Assembly (NCBI GenBank): GCA_934675115.1
Contig: CAKUPH010000040.1
Span: forward strand, 1-19,343
Direction: 5' to 3'
Origin: an uncultured Oscillospiraceae bacterium
Lineage (GTDB): Bacteria > Bacillota > Clostridia > Oscillospirales > Oscillospiraceae
Length of the DNA: 19,343 nucleotides
Shown: positions 6,410 through 14,309 of the stretch, piece by piece
Layout of the letters: every line of letters begins with the position of its first letter
How positions within the stretch are numbered: the stretch's first letter is position 1
The notes under the pieces: model-generated
Seen by the model: only the letters and a program-made list of their open reading frames with translations
Database searches by the model: none
Told to the model about the DNA's origin: nothing
Translations under genes and position numbers: made by a program

Positions 6410-8371
6410 TCAGGCCAGACGGACGGCGGCCCAGTAGCCCTCCTCCATGGCCTGACGGGCCTTGCGGGCCTTGACGCAGTCGCCCACGGTGAAGGTGTCA
6501 AGGCAGACGTCGCTCAGCTCGGCCACGGTCTGGGTGTTGGGGCGCATGCCCATGGCGTAGACGATGGTGTCGGCGGCGATGAACTCCTCAGCGCCCTCGC
6601 CGTTGACGGCGTACACGCCGCGGCCCGGCTCCACCTTGGACACCCGCAGACCGGTGCGGGCGGTGATGGGAGCCTTGGCGAAGGACTGCATCATGCCCTC
6701 CTTGTGCATCCAGTTGGCCTCGGGGGCGATCTCGTCCTGCATCTCGATGATGGTGACGTCATGGCCGCGCTCGGCAAGGAACAGGCCGGTCTCGCAGCCC
6801 ACAAGGCCGCCGCCCAGAACGGCCACGTTTTTGCCCACCTGCTCCAGCTTGGTGTAAACGGTGGTGGCGTGCTCCACGGAGGGATCGTCCAGACCGGGGA
6901 TGGGAGGACGGGCGGGGGAGGAGCCGACAGCCAGAATGACGGCGTCATATCCGCCGACGCGGATGAAGTCGGGGGTGACGGTGGTGTTGAGCTTCACGTC
7001 CACGGCGGACTTCTTCACCTGCGCGATGAGGTGGTCCTTCAGCCGCATGAGGTCGATCTTCAGGTCATCGTAGTCGGTGAAGGTCAGCAGGCCGCCCAGA
7101 TGGTCGCTCTGCTCGGCCAGCGTGACGTCGTGGCCCCGCTTGGCGGCGGTGGCTGCGGCCATCATGCCGCCGGGGCCGCCGCCCACCACCAGAACCCTGC
7201 GCTGGGACTTGGCGGGGGCGGACATACGGTCGAACCGGGCCTCCTGCGCGGTGCGGCAGTTGACGGCGCAGGACAGCTGATTGCCGGCGTGGAGGCCAGT
7301 GAGGCAGTCAAGGCAGCGCAGGCAGGGATTGATGTCCTCCGGCTTGCCGTGGCGGGCCTTCTCAGGGAAGTGGGGGTCGGCGATGGAAGCGCGGGCCATG
7401 GAAATGACGTCCGCCTTGCCCTCGGCGAGGATCTGCTCGGCCAGCTCCGGGGTGGTGATGCCGCCGATGGTGACCACGGGGGTCTTGACCCCGGCGGCCT
7501 TGATGGCGGCGGCGTAGTGGACGTTTACGCCGTGGGGCAGGAACATGGTGGGATGGGTGTGGACGGCCTGATACTCCTCGGTGTCCAGACCGGCGGAGAC
7601 GTGGATGAGGTCCACCTTGCCGTCCAGCAGCTTGGCAAACTCGATGCCCTCCTCGGCGGACAGGCCGCCCTCGATCTCCTCGCTGCCGCTCATGCGGTAC
7701 TCGATGAGGAAGTTCTCACCGCAGCGCTGACGGATGCGGTCGATGACCATCAGGGGGAACTTGGCGCGGTTTTCGATGCTGCCGCCGAACTCGTCGGTGC
7801 GGGTGTTGTACAGGGGGGAGATGAACTGATCCAGCAGCCAGCCGTGGCCGCCGTGGATGAGGACCATGTCATAGCCCGCGTCCTTCAGGATCTCCGCGCA
7901 GTCGGCGAAATGGTCGGCCACGGTGTTCATCTCGTCGACGGTCATGCCGTGGATCTGAACGCCGTCCCAGCGCTCCGCGTCCACCGGACCCCAGGGCATC
8001 CAGTTTTCGCCGCCGTCGGTGTTCGCGACATCGGAAGCCGTGTTGCCGCCGTGGTTCAGCTCGTGGCTGGCCAGCGCGCCGCCGGCGTGGATGGCCCGGG
8101 CGATCTCCGCCAGCTTGGGCTGGTTTTCCGGGGTGATGGCGAAGGAGCGGGGGTTGGTGGCGGCGTGCTCCCGGTCCACGGGGGTGTCGCCCAGGGTGAC
8201 GACGGCGTAGCCGCCCCGGGCCTTCTCCGCGAAGAAGTCGATCATGGACTCGTCGGGACGGCCGTTGAAGTTCATGTGGCTCATCATGTGAGGGGCCACG
8301 AACAGGCGGTTGCGGAAGGTGGTGCGCTTGATGGTCAGCGGCTCAAACAGGTGGGGATAGTAGGGATTCAT
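6410..8371 (-). CDS. Enoate reductase-like flavoprotein (OYE / 2,4-dienoyl-CoA reductase family)
   Basis: This 653-residue protein has the three-part layout of the enoate/dienoyl-CoA reductase family. Residues 1-340 form an old-yellow-enzyme FMN barrel, with LNHGGN near 105-110 and HGGHGWLLDQFISPLYNTRT from 173. Cysteines 350, 353, 356 and 368 (C-x2-C-x2-C-x11-C) form a 4Fe-4S site. A C-terminal FAD/NAD(P)H domain has VVGGGPGG near 396 and a second nucleotide loop VLGGGLVGCETG near 518. Electrons run from NAD(P)H via FAD and the cluster to FMN, reducing activated C=C bonds. Relatives include 2-enoate reductase, FadH, BaiCD/BaiH and cinnamate reductases; the substrate here is unknown. The start at 8371 has GGAGG 9 bases upstream. 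It diverges from a LysR gene, and an inverted repeat lies near -60 of its promoter, suggesting substrate-dependent control. Confidence 0.88.
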   Translation of the reverse strand: MNPYYPHLFEPLTIKRTTFRNRLFVAPHMMSHMNFNGRPDESMIDFFAEKARGGYAVVTLGDTPVDREHAATNPRSFAITPENQPKLAEIARAIHAGGALASHELNHGGNTASDVANTDGGENWMPWGPVDAERWDGVQIHGMTVDEMNTVADHFADCAEILKDAGYDMVLIHGGHGWLLDQFISPLYNTRTDEFGGSIENRAKFPLMVIDRIRQRCGENFLIEYRMSGSEEIEGGLSAEEGIEFAKLLDGKVDLIHVSAGLDTEEYQAVHTHPTMFLPHGVNVHYAAAIKAAGVKTPVVTIGGITTPELAEQILAEGKADVISMARASIADPHFPEKARHGKPEDINPCLRCLDCLTGLHAGNQLSCAVNCRTAQEARFDRMSAPAKSQRRVLVVGGGPGGMMAAATAAKRGHDVTLAEQSDHLGGLLTFTDYDDLKIDLMRLKDHLIAQVKKSAVDVKLNTTVTPDFIRVGGYDAVILAVGSSPARPPIPGLDDPSVEHATTVYTKLEQVGKNVAVLGGGLVGCETGLFLAERGHDVTIIEMQDEIAPEANWMHKEGMMQSFAKAPITARTGLRVSKVEPGRGVYAVNGEGAEEFIAADTIVYAMGMRPNTQTVAELSDVCLDTFTVGDCVKARKARQAMEEGYWAAVRLA

Positions 8372-8407
8372 AAAAACATTCCTCCAATGTTTTTGATTTT
8401 CGAGGCT

Positions 8408-8436
8408 ATTGTACCGAAAGTTCCCCAAAATGTGAA
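8408..8436 (-). promoter_or_regulatory. SigA-type promoter of the flavoprotein gene
   Basis: On the minus strand TTCACA (8436-8431) and TACAAT (8413-8408) are separated by exactly 17 bases. Each differs from consensus at one position. The promoter lies about 37 bases before the flavoprotein start codon. Confidence 0.7.
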
Positions 8437-8454
8437 GCAATTCTTTTGCACTGA

Positions 8455-8465
8455 TTGGCAACCAA
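8455..8465. promoter_or_regulatory. Putative LysR-type operator (TTGG-CAA-CCAA)
   Basis: The perfect inverted repeat TTGG-CAA-CCAA is centred about 59 bases upstream of the predicted flavoprotein transcription start, near the usual position of LysR recognition sites. It also overlaps the -35 hexamer of the LysR gene's own promoter. This position would allow activation of one gene and self-repression of the other. Binding is inferred. Confidence 0.5.
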
Positions 8466-8482
8466 ATTGAACAGAATATGAT
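8455..8482 (+). promoter_or_regulatory. Promoter of the divergent LysR gene
   Basis: TTGGCA (8455-8460) and TATGAT (8477-8482) are 16 bases apart, about 40 bases before the GTG start. Its -35 element lies within the putative operator, as expected for an autoregulated LysR gene. Confidence 0.5.
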
Positions 8483-8522
8483 AAAATTATTTTGCAGATA
8501 AAAAGTGAAAGGAGCGGGAGCC

Positions 8523-9431
8523 GTGCTGACACAAAGACTGATCGAGAGTTTTCTGGTGCTGGCGGAGACGCTGAATTACACCGAGGCGGGGCGGCGGCTG
8601 TACCTGTCCCATCAGGCGCTGAGCAAGCAGATCGTGAAGCTGGAGGAGGAGCTGGGCTATTCGCTGTTTGCCCGGTCCACCCGGTCGGTGGCACTGACGG
8701 CGGTGGGGGAGCTGTTTTACAGCCACTTCAAGGCGGAGGCGGAGCAGTACGCGCAGGTGTGTCTGGAGGCGGAGCGGCTGGCCAGAATTCAGGAAAACGA
8801 CCTGCGGGTGGGCTTCCCGCTGGGCATCCGGCCGCCGGTGTTTTTCGGCGCGCTGGTGGCCCAGTTCCGCCGGGACTGGCCGGGCCACGTCATCCGGACG
8901 GAGTGGCACGACGTGGACGCCCTCACCCGCCGGTTCGAGGCGGGGACGCTGGACATCGTGTTCTCGCTGGACGACAGCGGACTGGGGGTAAGCCCGGACG
9001 CCGACCGGGTGCGGGTGGCCCCCTGCCGGCTGGTGCTGGCGGCGGCCCGGGACAATCCCGGCTGGGACGGAGAGGGGCTGTCCGGCTTTTCCGGGCAGAC
9101 GTTTTACTACGAGCTGGAGTCCTCGCCGGAGACCACCGCCGAGCAGCGGCGGAACATGGCGGACATCCTCCGCTCCGTGGGAGTGGCGGAGCCGCGGATG
9201 GAGCTGGTGCCCAACATCGAGTCCCGGCAGACGGCGGTGGAGCTGGGCACGGGGTGCTGCCTGAGCGTGGAACTGGACACCATGTGCGCCAATCCCGCCA
9301 TCCGCACCTGCTATCTGGACCGCCCGGCCAGCTATCTGTCCTGCTACTGGCGGCGGGAGCCGGACAAATCCATCGTTCCAGAGTTCGTCAGCCGCTTCCG
9401 GGCGGCGCTGGCGGAAAACGGCGGAGGCTGA
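8523..9431 (+). CDS. LysR family regulator, divergent from the flavoprotein
   Basis: This 302-residue protein has the LysR layout. Residues 1-60 form a winged helix-turn-helix (RLIESFLVLAETLNYTEAGR, then LSHQALSKQIVKLEEELGYS), followed by a linker helix. From about residue 90 comes the two-lobed periplasmic-binding-type effector domain (NDLRVGFPLGIRPPVFFGAL). It probably senses a small molecule, possibly the flavoprotein's substrate. GTG at 8523 was chosen because GGAG lies 8 bases upstream; the GTG at 8505 has no such site. The gene is divergent from the flavoprotein gene, and the shared 151-base gap carries a palindrome, so control of that gene is the simplest reading. Arg codons are often CGG, as in most of the window. 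The effector is not predictable. Confidence 0.92.
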   Translation: MLTQRLIESFLVLAETLNYTEAGRRLYLSHQALSKQIVKLEEELGYSLFARSTRSVALTAVGELFYSHFKAEAEQYAQVCLEAERLARIQENDLRVGFPLGIRPPVFFGALVAQFRRDWPGHVIRTEWHDVDALTRRFEAGTLDIVFSLDDSGLGVSPDADRVRVAPCRLVLAAARDNPGWDGEGLSGFSGQTFYYELESSPETTAEQRRNMADILRSVGVAEPRMELVPNIESRQTAVELGTGCCLSVELDTMCANPAIRTCYLDRPASYLSCYWRREPDKSIVPEFVSRFRAALAENGGG

Positions 9432-9440
9432 CGGCGGCTC

Positions 9441-9469
9441 TTGCGCGGCGGCGCGGGCCGTGGTATTAT
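9441..9469 (+). promoter_or_regulatory. Promoter of the second LysR gene
   Basis: TTGCGC (9441-9446) and TATTAT (9464-9469) are 17 bases apart in the 70-base gap after the first LysR gene. This suggests the second regulator can be transcribed on its own. The -35 match is moderate. Confidence 0.45.
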
Positions 9470-9501
9470 TATTTTAATTGTGTATAAGGGGGGGAAAAGC
9501 C

Positions 9502-10401
9502 ATGATCAGTGAAACGCTCATGCGGTCGTTTCTGACTCTCGCCCGGACGAAAAACGTCACCGAGGCGGCCCGGCAGCTCTACCTGAGCCAGCAGGCGGTG
9601 AGCAAGCACCTCGCTCGGCTGGAGGAGGATCTGGACTGCATTCTGTTCCGCCGGGAGCGGGGGGGCATGGTGCTCACCGACGAGGGCGAGATCTATTATG
9701 AAGCCTTTTCTCACATGGAGGATACGCTGACGGCCGCCAGAGAAAAGGCGGACCGCCTGCGCACCGACGCGGCCAGCCGTCTGGTGGTAGGGCAGCTGGA
9801 CCTGCTGAACGTCTACCGGCTGTTCAAGCCGCTGTACCGGGAGTTTTCCGCCGCCAACCCGGATGTACGGCTCATTTACCGCAGCACCTCCGACTGGGCC
9901 ACCGCCCGGCAGCTTCAGGAGGGCCGGGTGGACGTGGTGTTCCTGTTTCTGGAGGGCCTGCCCGACTCGGATGAGTTCGACTATCTGGTGATAGAGGAGC
10001 TGCGGGAGGTGCTGGTGGCGGCGGCGGATCACCCGCTGGCGGCCACGGCGAAGAGCTATCAGGACTTCAAGGACGACCCGGTGTTCTACACTCCGGAGCC
10101 GGGGGATGGCCGGGGCCGGGAGGACCGGATGGAGCGGCTGGGCATCACCGCCGACCGGCTGGTGGAGTCGGACGGCATCCTGTCCTCCTGCTCCGCCGTG
10201 GAGATGGGGCAGGGCGTCACGTTCATGACGGAGTACTGCCGCCTGCTGGACAGCGAGAATTTCCGCACCTTCCCCACCGACCAGCCCGCCACGCTGGTGA
10301 TGGCGTGGCTCCGGGGCAGCAAAAAGCCCGCCCTGCGCCGGTTCGTGGACTTTGTGGCCGGACGGGCAAAGAGCGGCGGGAAGGAAAACGGAACGTTGTA
10401 A
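9502..10401 (+). CDS. LysR family regulator upstream of the beta-helix gene
   Basis: This 299-residue LysR protein has an N-terminal winged helix (LMRSFLTLARTKNVTEAARQ, then YLSQQAVSKHLARLEEDLDC) and an effector domain from about residue 93 (RLVVGQLDLLNVYRLFKPLY). It resembles the neighbouring LysR in layout but is clearly a separate paralogue, with differing effector lobes. The ATG at 9502 follows a purine-rich AAGGGGGGG site; an upstream TTG in frame (9478) overlaps the promoter region and is unlikely. It reads toward the beta-helix gene, which begins 92 bases after its stop with its own promoter and two AACGTTGT repeats. I infer that it may regulate that gene; the effector is unknown. Confidence 0.9.
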   Translation: MISETLMRSFLTLARTKNVTEAARQLYLSQQAVSKHLARLEEDLDCILFRRERGGMVLTDEGEIYYEAFSHMEDTLTAAREKADRLRTDAASRLVVGQLDLLNVYRLFKPLYREFSAANPDVRLIYRSTSDWATARQLQEGRVDVVFLFLEGLPDSDEFDYLVIEELREVLVAAADHPLAATAKSYQDFKDDPVFYTPEPGDGRGREDRMERLGITADRLVESDGILSSCSAVEMGQGVTFMTEYCRLLDSENFRTFPTDQPATLVMAWLRGSKKPALRRFVDFVAGRAKSGGKENGTL

Positions 10402-10420
10402 AATCGAACCGAAACGTTGT
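10392..10420 (+). promoter_or_regulatory. Paired AACGTTGT repeats, candidate regulator sites
   Basis: AACGTTGT occurs at 10392-10399 and 10413-10420, a spacing of 21 bases or two helical turns. Each contains the palindrome AACGTT. The second copy abuts the -35 hexamer of the beta-helix promoter and the first overlaps the last codons of the LysR gene. Position and phase fit binding of a dimeric activator such as the adjacent LysR protein. Confidence 0.45.
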
Positions 10421-10449
10421 TTTACTTTATCGGGAACTTCCGCTAAAAT
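10421..10449 (+). promoter_or_regulatory. Promoter of the beta-helix gene
   Basis: TTTACT (10421-10426) and TAAAAT (10444-10449) are 17 bases apart. The -10 is close to consensus and the -35 is weaker, as is usual for activator-dependent promoters. It lies about 45 bases before the start codon. Confidence 0.5.
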
Positions 10450-10493
10450 AAAAAATGTCCCATTATGTAATTTGTTTTAGGAGGTAAACCTGA

Positions 10494-12326
10494 ATGTACG
10501 ATACCAAAGTTCTGGAAGAGGTCGGCGGCAAGGTCCTCGCGTACCAGTCCACCTGGCTGGTCAAGGAGACCATCAGCACCCACGAGCTGACCATCTGCCC
10601 CCGCGCGGTGCTCACCGCCCCCGAGGGCAAGTTCCTGACCCTCACCGTCAACGGCGTGGGCAAGCAGATCCAGCCCGGCACCTATAAGGGCGACGTGGTG
10701 CTGTCCATCACCGACGCTTACCACATGGCCCCCGGCGGTCTGATGCGCATGAACCAGATCGGCCGCCAGATGAATTCCGCCATCGTCATCAAGGACGGCA
10801 AGGTGGCCCAGACCGTGCCCGCCATCCTGCAGGGCGGCGAGGTCGCCGACGGCAAGACCGAGGGCGTCTACATGGCCAGCAGCGAGGAGTGCTTCAACGG
10901 CATGATCATCTCCGGCGACGGCGAGTACACCGTCAAGGGCGTCAAGGCCGACTTCGAGGGCTACGGCGACAACGACTTCCTCGGCGTTGGCTGCGCCGTC
11001 ACCATCGTGGACGACGCCAAGGTCACCGTGGAGGACTGCGACTTCACCATGTCCGGCATTACCCGCTGCGCCTTCCACGTGGGCGGCCACAGCGACGTGC
11101 TGGTGAAGAACACCAGGATGGAGAACCTCAGCCCCGAGAGCGAGTGGCCCGGCAGCTTCAGCTGGCAGGTCGGCTTCTGCGGCAACAACCGTCTGGCTCA
11201 GCTCACCGATCTGGGCAACGTGGTGTACGACAACTGCGACCTGAAGACCAACGGCTGGGGCATCCTGTCCATCGACGGCTCCGAGGACTCCATCAAGATG
11301 GTGGTCAAGAACTCCCGCCTCGAGCTGTCCGGCCCCCGCGCTCACGGCTACGGCGCGTTCTGCATCGGCGAGAACGAGATCGTCTTTGACAACTGCGACG
11401 TGGACGTGTACGGCTATCCCATGCTGCTCATGGGTATGGAAGGTCTGGGCAAGGCGTCCATCCTGAACAGCCGCGTCAAGGGCCGCCGCTTCGGCGCCAT
11501 GGTCATCGATGATGACAACAGCGTGTTCACCATCAAGGACTCCTCCTTCAAGACCGGCAAGTCCACCCTGTGCATCAAGGCTTCCGCCACCACCATCGAC
11601 ATCGACAACACCACCATGGAGCCCGCCAACGGCACCATCGTCCAGCTCATGGACCCGGACGAGTCCGGCATGAACGTGGTGGAGCACCGCATCCCCGTGG
11701 GCGAGGTGGACGTGGCTCTGCCCGACCGCGACCTGTCCGCCGCCTCCCTGAAGGAGGACGTGGTGCTGAACATCTCCAACTGCGACCTGAAGGGCAACTT
11801 CTACAACTCCACCACCAACATCCGCGCCTATCAGCGTGACACCAAGGGCGCCATGGGCCTCTTCCACGACACCGTGGTGGGCATCCTGCCCATGTTCGAG
11901 CTGCCCAAGGACGGCGAGGACGCTCCCCCTCCCATGGGTCCCGCTGCCCGTCATGACGGCGACGACCTCCGCGGCCCCAAGAACCTGGGCCTGAACCTCA
12001 AGAACACCAAGATCGAGGGCATCATCTCCTCTGCCGACCAGAAGTACCGTGACGGCCTGACCGTCATCCGCGAGGACGAGCGCATGGAGCTGGGCAACAT
12101 CACCCAGACCGCCGCCCCCACCATCAACAACGGCGTGTGCATCGATCTGGACAAGGACTCCGTCTGGACCGTCACCGGCACCAGCTATGTTACCGCCCTG
12201 ACTCTGGCCGAGGGCGCCAAGGTGGCCGCTCCCGAGGGCAAGAAGCTGTCCGTCACCGTGGACGGCGCCGCCGTGGAGCTCAAGGCCGGCGCTTACACCG
12301 GCAAGATCGTGCTCACCGTGGAGTAA
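10494..12326 (+). CDS. Large right-handed parallel beta-helix protein of unknown function
   Basis: This 610-residue protein begins at an ATG with AGGAGGT 8 bases upstream. From about residue 125 to 515 it shows irregular short repeats ending in N/D-C-D or N-S-R turns (DCDFTMSG, NCDLKTNG, NSRLELSG, NCDVDVYG, NSRVKGRR, NCDLKGNF). This is the pattern of a right-handed beta-helix with an Asn/Cys ladder. No signal peptide, membrane segment or cell-wall anchor is visible, and the dozen cysteines suggest a reduced, probably cytoplasmic, setting. The N-terminal segment 34-73 and the C-terminal 571-610 are similar (APEGKFLTLTVNG and APEGKKLSVTVDG, then GTYKGDVVLSIT and GAYTGKIVLTVE), so the helix may be capped by homologous units. 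Arg codons are CGC or CGT except one AGG, with no CGG, suggesting high expression. I do not recognise a function. It lies beside two LysR genes and a flavoprotein gene. Confidence 0.8.
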   Translation: MYDTKVLEEVGGKVLAYQSTWLVKETISTHELTICPRAVLTAPEGKFLTLTVNGVGKQIQPGTYKGDVVLSITDAYHMAPGGLMRMNQIGRQMNSAIVIKDGKVAQTVPAILQGGEVADGKTEGVYMASSEECFNGMIISGDGEYTVKGVKADFEGYGDNDFLGVGCAVTIVDDAKVTVEDCDFTMSGITRCAFHVGGHSDVLVKNTRMENLSPESEWPGSFSWQVGFCGNNRLAQLTDLGNVVYDNCDLKTNGWGILSIDGSEDSIKMVVKNSRLELSGPRAHGYGAFCIGENEIVFDNCDVDVYGYPMLLMGMEGLGKASILNSRVKGRRFGAMVIDDDNSVFTIKDSSFKTGKSTLCIKASATTIDIDNTTMEPANGTIVQLMDPDESGMNVVEHRIPVGEVDVALPDRDLSAASLKEDVVLNISNCDLKGNFYNSTTNIRAYQRDTKGAMGLFHDTVVGILPMFELPKDGEDAPPPMGPAARHDGDDLRGPKNLGLNLKNTKIEGIISSADQKYRDGLTVIREDERMELGNITQTAAPTINNGVCIDLDKDSVWTVTGTSYVTALTLAEGAKVAAPEGKKLSVTVDGAAVELKAGAYTGKIVLTVE

Positions 12327-12354
12327 TTTTTCTTCATCACGATTTTACATGAAC

Positions 12355-12392
12355 AAAACCGCCCGGAACCGATTCGGTTCCGGGCGGTTTTT
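12355..12392. terminator. Bidirectional terminator between the beta-helix gene and ilvD
   Basis: AAAACCGCCCGGAACCG (12355-12371) pairs perfectly with 12375-12391 around a 3-base loop and is followed by T. It serves both the beta-helix gene and ilvD, which converge here. Confidence 0.9.
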
Positions 12393-12419
12393 GTCATGTT
12401 CGGATTTTGCGGGCGGAGC

Positions 12420-14081
12420 TTACTCCAGCACCGCGCCCCGGGCGGCGGAGGTGACCAGCTTGGCGTAGCGGGCCAGATATCCCGTCTTGATTTTCGGCTC
12501 CGGGCACACCCACTTTGCGCGGCGGGCGGCGAGGGTGTCGTCGTCCACCAGCAGCTGGATGGAGCAGCTGGGGATGTCGATGGCGATCTGGTCGCCCTCC
12601 TCCACGAAGGCGATGGGGCCGCCCTGCGCGGCCTCGGGGCAGACGTGGCCGATGGACGCGCCCCGGGTGGCGCCGGAGAAGCGGCCGTCGGTGATGAGAG
12701 CCACGTCCTTGTCAAGGCCCATGCCCGCGATAGCGGAGGTGGGGTTGAGCATCTCCCGCATGCCGGGGCCGCCCTTGGGGCCCTCGTAGCGGATGACCAC
12801 CACGTCGCCCGCCACGATCTTTCCGGCGTAGATGGCGGCGATGGCGTCCTCCTCGCTGTCGAACACCCGGGCGGGGCCGGTGTGGGTCATCATTTCGGGG
12901 GCCACGGCGGAGCGCTTGACCACGCAGCCCTCCGGGGCCAGATTGCCCTTGAGCACGGCGATGCCGCCGTCCTGAGAGTAGGGGTTCTCGATGGGCCGGA
13001 TGAGGTTCGGGTCACGGTTGACCACGCCCTCGAGATTTTCCGCCAGCGTTTTGCCGGTAACGGTCATGACGGAGGTGTCCAGCAGGCCCTTTTTGGTAAG
13101 CTCCGCCATGACGGCGTGGACGCCGCCCGCCTGCTCCAGATCCTCCATGTACGTGTCCCCGGCGGGGGCCAGATGGCAGAGGTTGGGGGTCTTGGAGGAG
13201 ATCTCGTTGGACATGTCCAGATCCAGCTCGATGCCGCACTCATGGGCGATGGCGGGCAGGTGGAGCATGGTGTTGGTGGAGCAGCCCAGCGCCATGTCCA
13301 CGGTCTCGGCATTGTGGAAGGCGGCGGGGGTCATGATGTCCCGGGGCCTGATGTCCTGCTTGACCAGCTCCATGATCTGCATGCCCGCGTGCTTCGCAAG
13401 GCGCAGCCGGGCGGACCACACGGCGGGAATGGTGCCGTTGCCCTTCAGGCCCATGCCGATGGCCTCGGTCAGGCAGTTCATGGAGTTGGCGGTGTACATG
13501 CCGGAGCAGGAGCCGCAGGTGGGGCAGGCGCAGTTCTCATACTCCTCCACGCCCGCCTCGTCCAGCTTGCCGGCGTAGTAGCTGCCCACGGCCTCGAACA
13601 TGTGGGAAAGGCAGGTGCGGCGGCCGTCGTGGAGCCGTCCGGCCAGCATGGGGCCGCCGGAGCAGAAAATGGTGGGGATATTCACGCGGGCGGCGGCCAT
13701 GAGCAGGCCGGGCACATTCTTGTCGCAGTTGGGGATCATCACCAGACCGTCGAACTGGTGGGCCATGGCCATGGCTTCGGTGGAGTCGGCGATGAGGTCC
13801 CGGGTGACGAGGGAGTATTTCATGCCCACGTGGCCCATGGCGATGCCGTCGCACACGGCGATGGCGGGGAACTCGATGGGGGTGCCGCCCGCGGCCCGGA
13901 CGCCGGCCTTGACGGCCTCGGCGATCTTGTCCAGATTCATGTGGCCGGGGACGATCTCGTTGTAGGAGCACACCACGCCGATGAGGGGCCGCTCCAGCTC
14001 CTCCTTGGTGTAGCCCAGCGCGTAGAACAGGGAGCGGTTCGGGGCGGTGGGCACGCCCTTTTTCACATTGTCGGAACGCAT
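12420..14081 (-). CDS. ilvD: Dihydroxy-acid dehydratase
   Basis: This 553-residue protein is IlvD, which dehydrates 2,3-dihydroxy-isovalerate and 2,3-dihydroxy-3-methylvalerate to the 2-oxoacids, the third common step of valine and isoleucine synthesis in the cytoplasm. Cluster and active-site segments are visible: [20 protein letters not shown] and FCSGGPM (first cluster cysteine region), [20 protein letters not shown] (second and third cysteines), and [12 protein letters not shown] near the C-terminus. Length agrees with the family (about 550-560). The start at 14081 has AAGGAG 9 bases upstream, and an extended -10 promoter lies close by. Unlike many genomes, ilvD is not next to ilvBNC: about 2 kb holding a secreted-protein gene and a lipoprotein gene lies between. 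No T-box leader is visible in the short upstream region. Confidence 0.97.
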   Translation of the reverse strand: MRSDNVKKGVPTAPNRSLFYALGYTKEELERPLIGVVCSYNEIVPGHMNLDKIAEAVKAGVRAAGGTPIEFPAIAVCDGIAMGHVGMKYSLVTRDLIADSTEAMAMAHQFDGLVMIPNCDKNVPGLLMAAARVNIPTIFCSGGPMLAGRLHDGRRTCLSHMFEAVGSYYAGKLDEAGVEEYENCACPTCGSCSGMYTANSMNCLTEAIGMGLKGNGTIPAVWSARLRLAKHAGMQIMELVKQDIRPRDIMTPAAFHNAETVDMALGCSTNTMLHLPAIAHECGIELDLDMSNEISSKTPNLCHLAPAGDTYMEDLEQAGGVHAVMAELTKKGLLDTSVMTVTGKTLAENLEGVVNRDPNLIRPIENPYSQDGGIAVLKGNLAPEGCVVKRSAVAPEMMTHTGPARVFDSEEDAIAAIYAGKIVAGDVVVIRYEGPKGGPGMREMLNPTSAIAGMGLDKDVALITDGRFSGATRGASIGHVCPEAAQGGPIAFVEEGDQIAIDIPSCSIQLLVDDDTLAARRAKWVCPEPKIKTGYLARYAKLVTSAARGAVLE

Positions 14082-14117
14082 AAGTAAAATCTCCTTCGCG
14101 ATTTTGTGTGATAAAGT

Positions 14118-14126
14118 ATTATAACA
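14118..14126 (-). promoter_or_regulatory. Extended -10 promoter element of ilvD
   Basis: On the minus strand TGT-TATAAT (14126-14118) is a perfect extended -10, about 36 bases before the ilvD start. The upstream region is AT-rich but has no clear -35, which extended -10 promoters can lack. Confidence 0.55.
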
Positions 14127-14186
14127 TAAAGGATGGCGATAAAATACATAAAAAATTCAACTTGCAAAACGATGACAATGTGCATG

Positions 14187-14215
14187 TTGACAAAATAATG
14201 AGGGCGTGATATCCT
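14187..14215 (+). promoter_or_regulatory. Promoter of the secreted-protein gene
   Basis: A perfect TTGACA (14187-14192) is followed 17 bases later by TATCCT (14210-14215), which has an upstream TG (extended -10). It lies about 95 bases before the start codon, leaving a leader with AT-rich sequence and a minimal ATG-AGA-TAA frame after an AGAAGGTGAT motif. Confidence 0.6.
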
Positions 14216-14309
14216 AAATGTGAAATATTAGGAAAGAAGGTGATTCCGATGAGATAAAATTGAGAAAAAGAATAGTAGGCATAAAAGCGATAGGAAGGAG
14301 CGAGGTTTA

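Noticed and set aside
8455..8465. Terminator from the TTGG-CAA-CCAA repeat
   Set aside because: The stem is only 4 pairs with no T run, so an operator is more plausible.
6386..8470. Long open frame on the plus strand opposite the flavoprotein gene
   Set aside because: It is a GC-bias mirror of the real gene, rich in Gly, His and Val, with no family motif or ribosome binding site.
10443..11954. Long minus-strand frame opposite the beta-helix gene
   Set aside because: It has low-complexity Gly/His/Val composition and no start signal, and is explained by C-ending codons on the coding strand.
12396..14087. Long plus-strand frame opposite ilvD
   Set aside because: It is antisense to an unmistakable IlvD and has no supporting signals.
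14082..14309. T-box or other amino-acid-sensing leader for ilvD
   Set aside because: The leader is only about 40 bases after the predicted start, with no T-box motif or leader hairpins.
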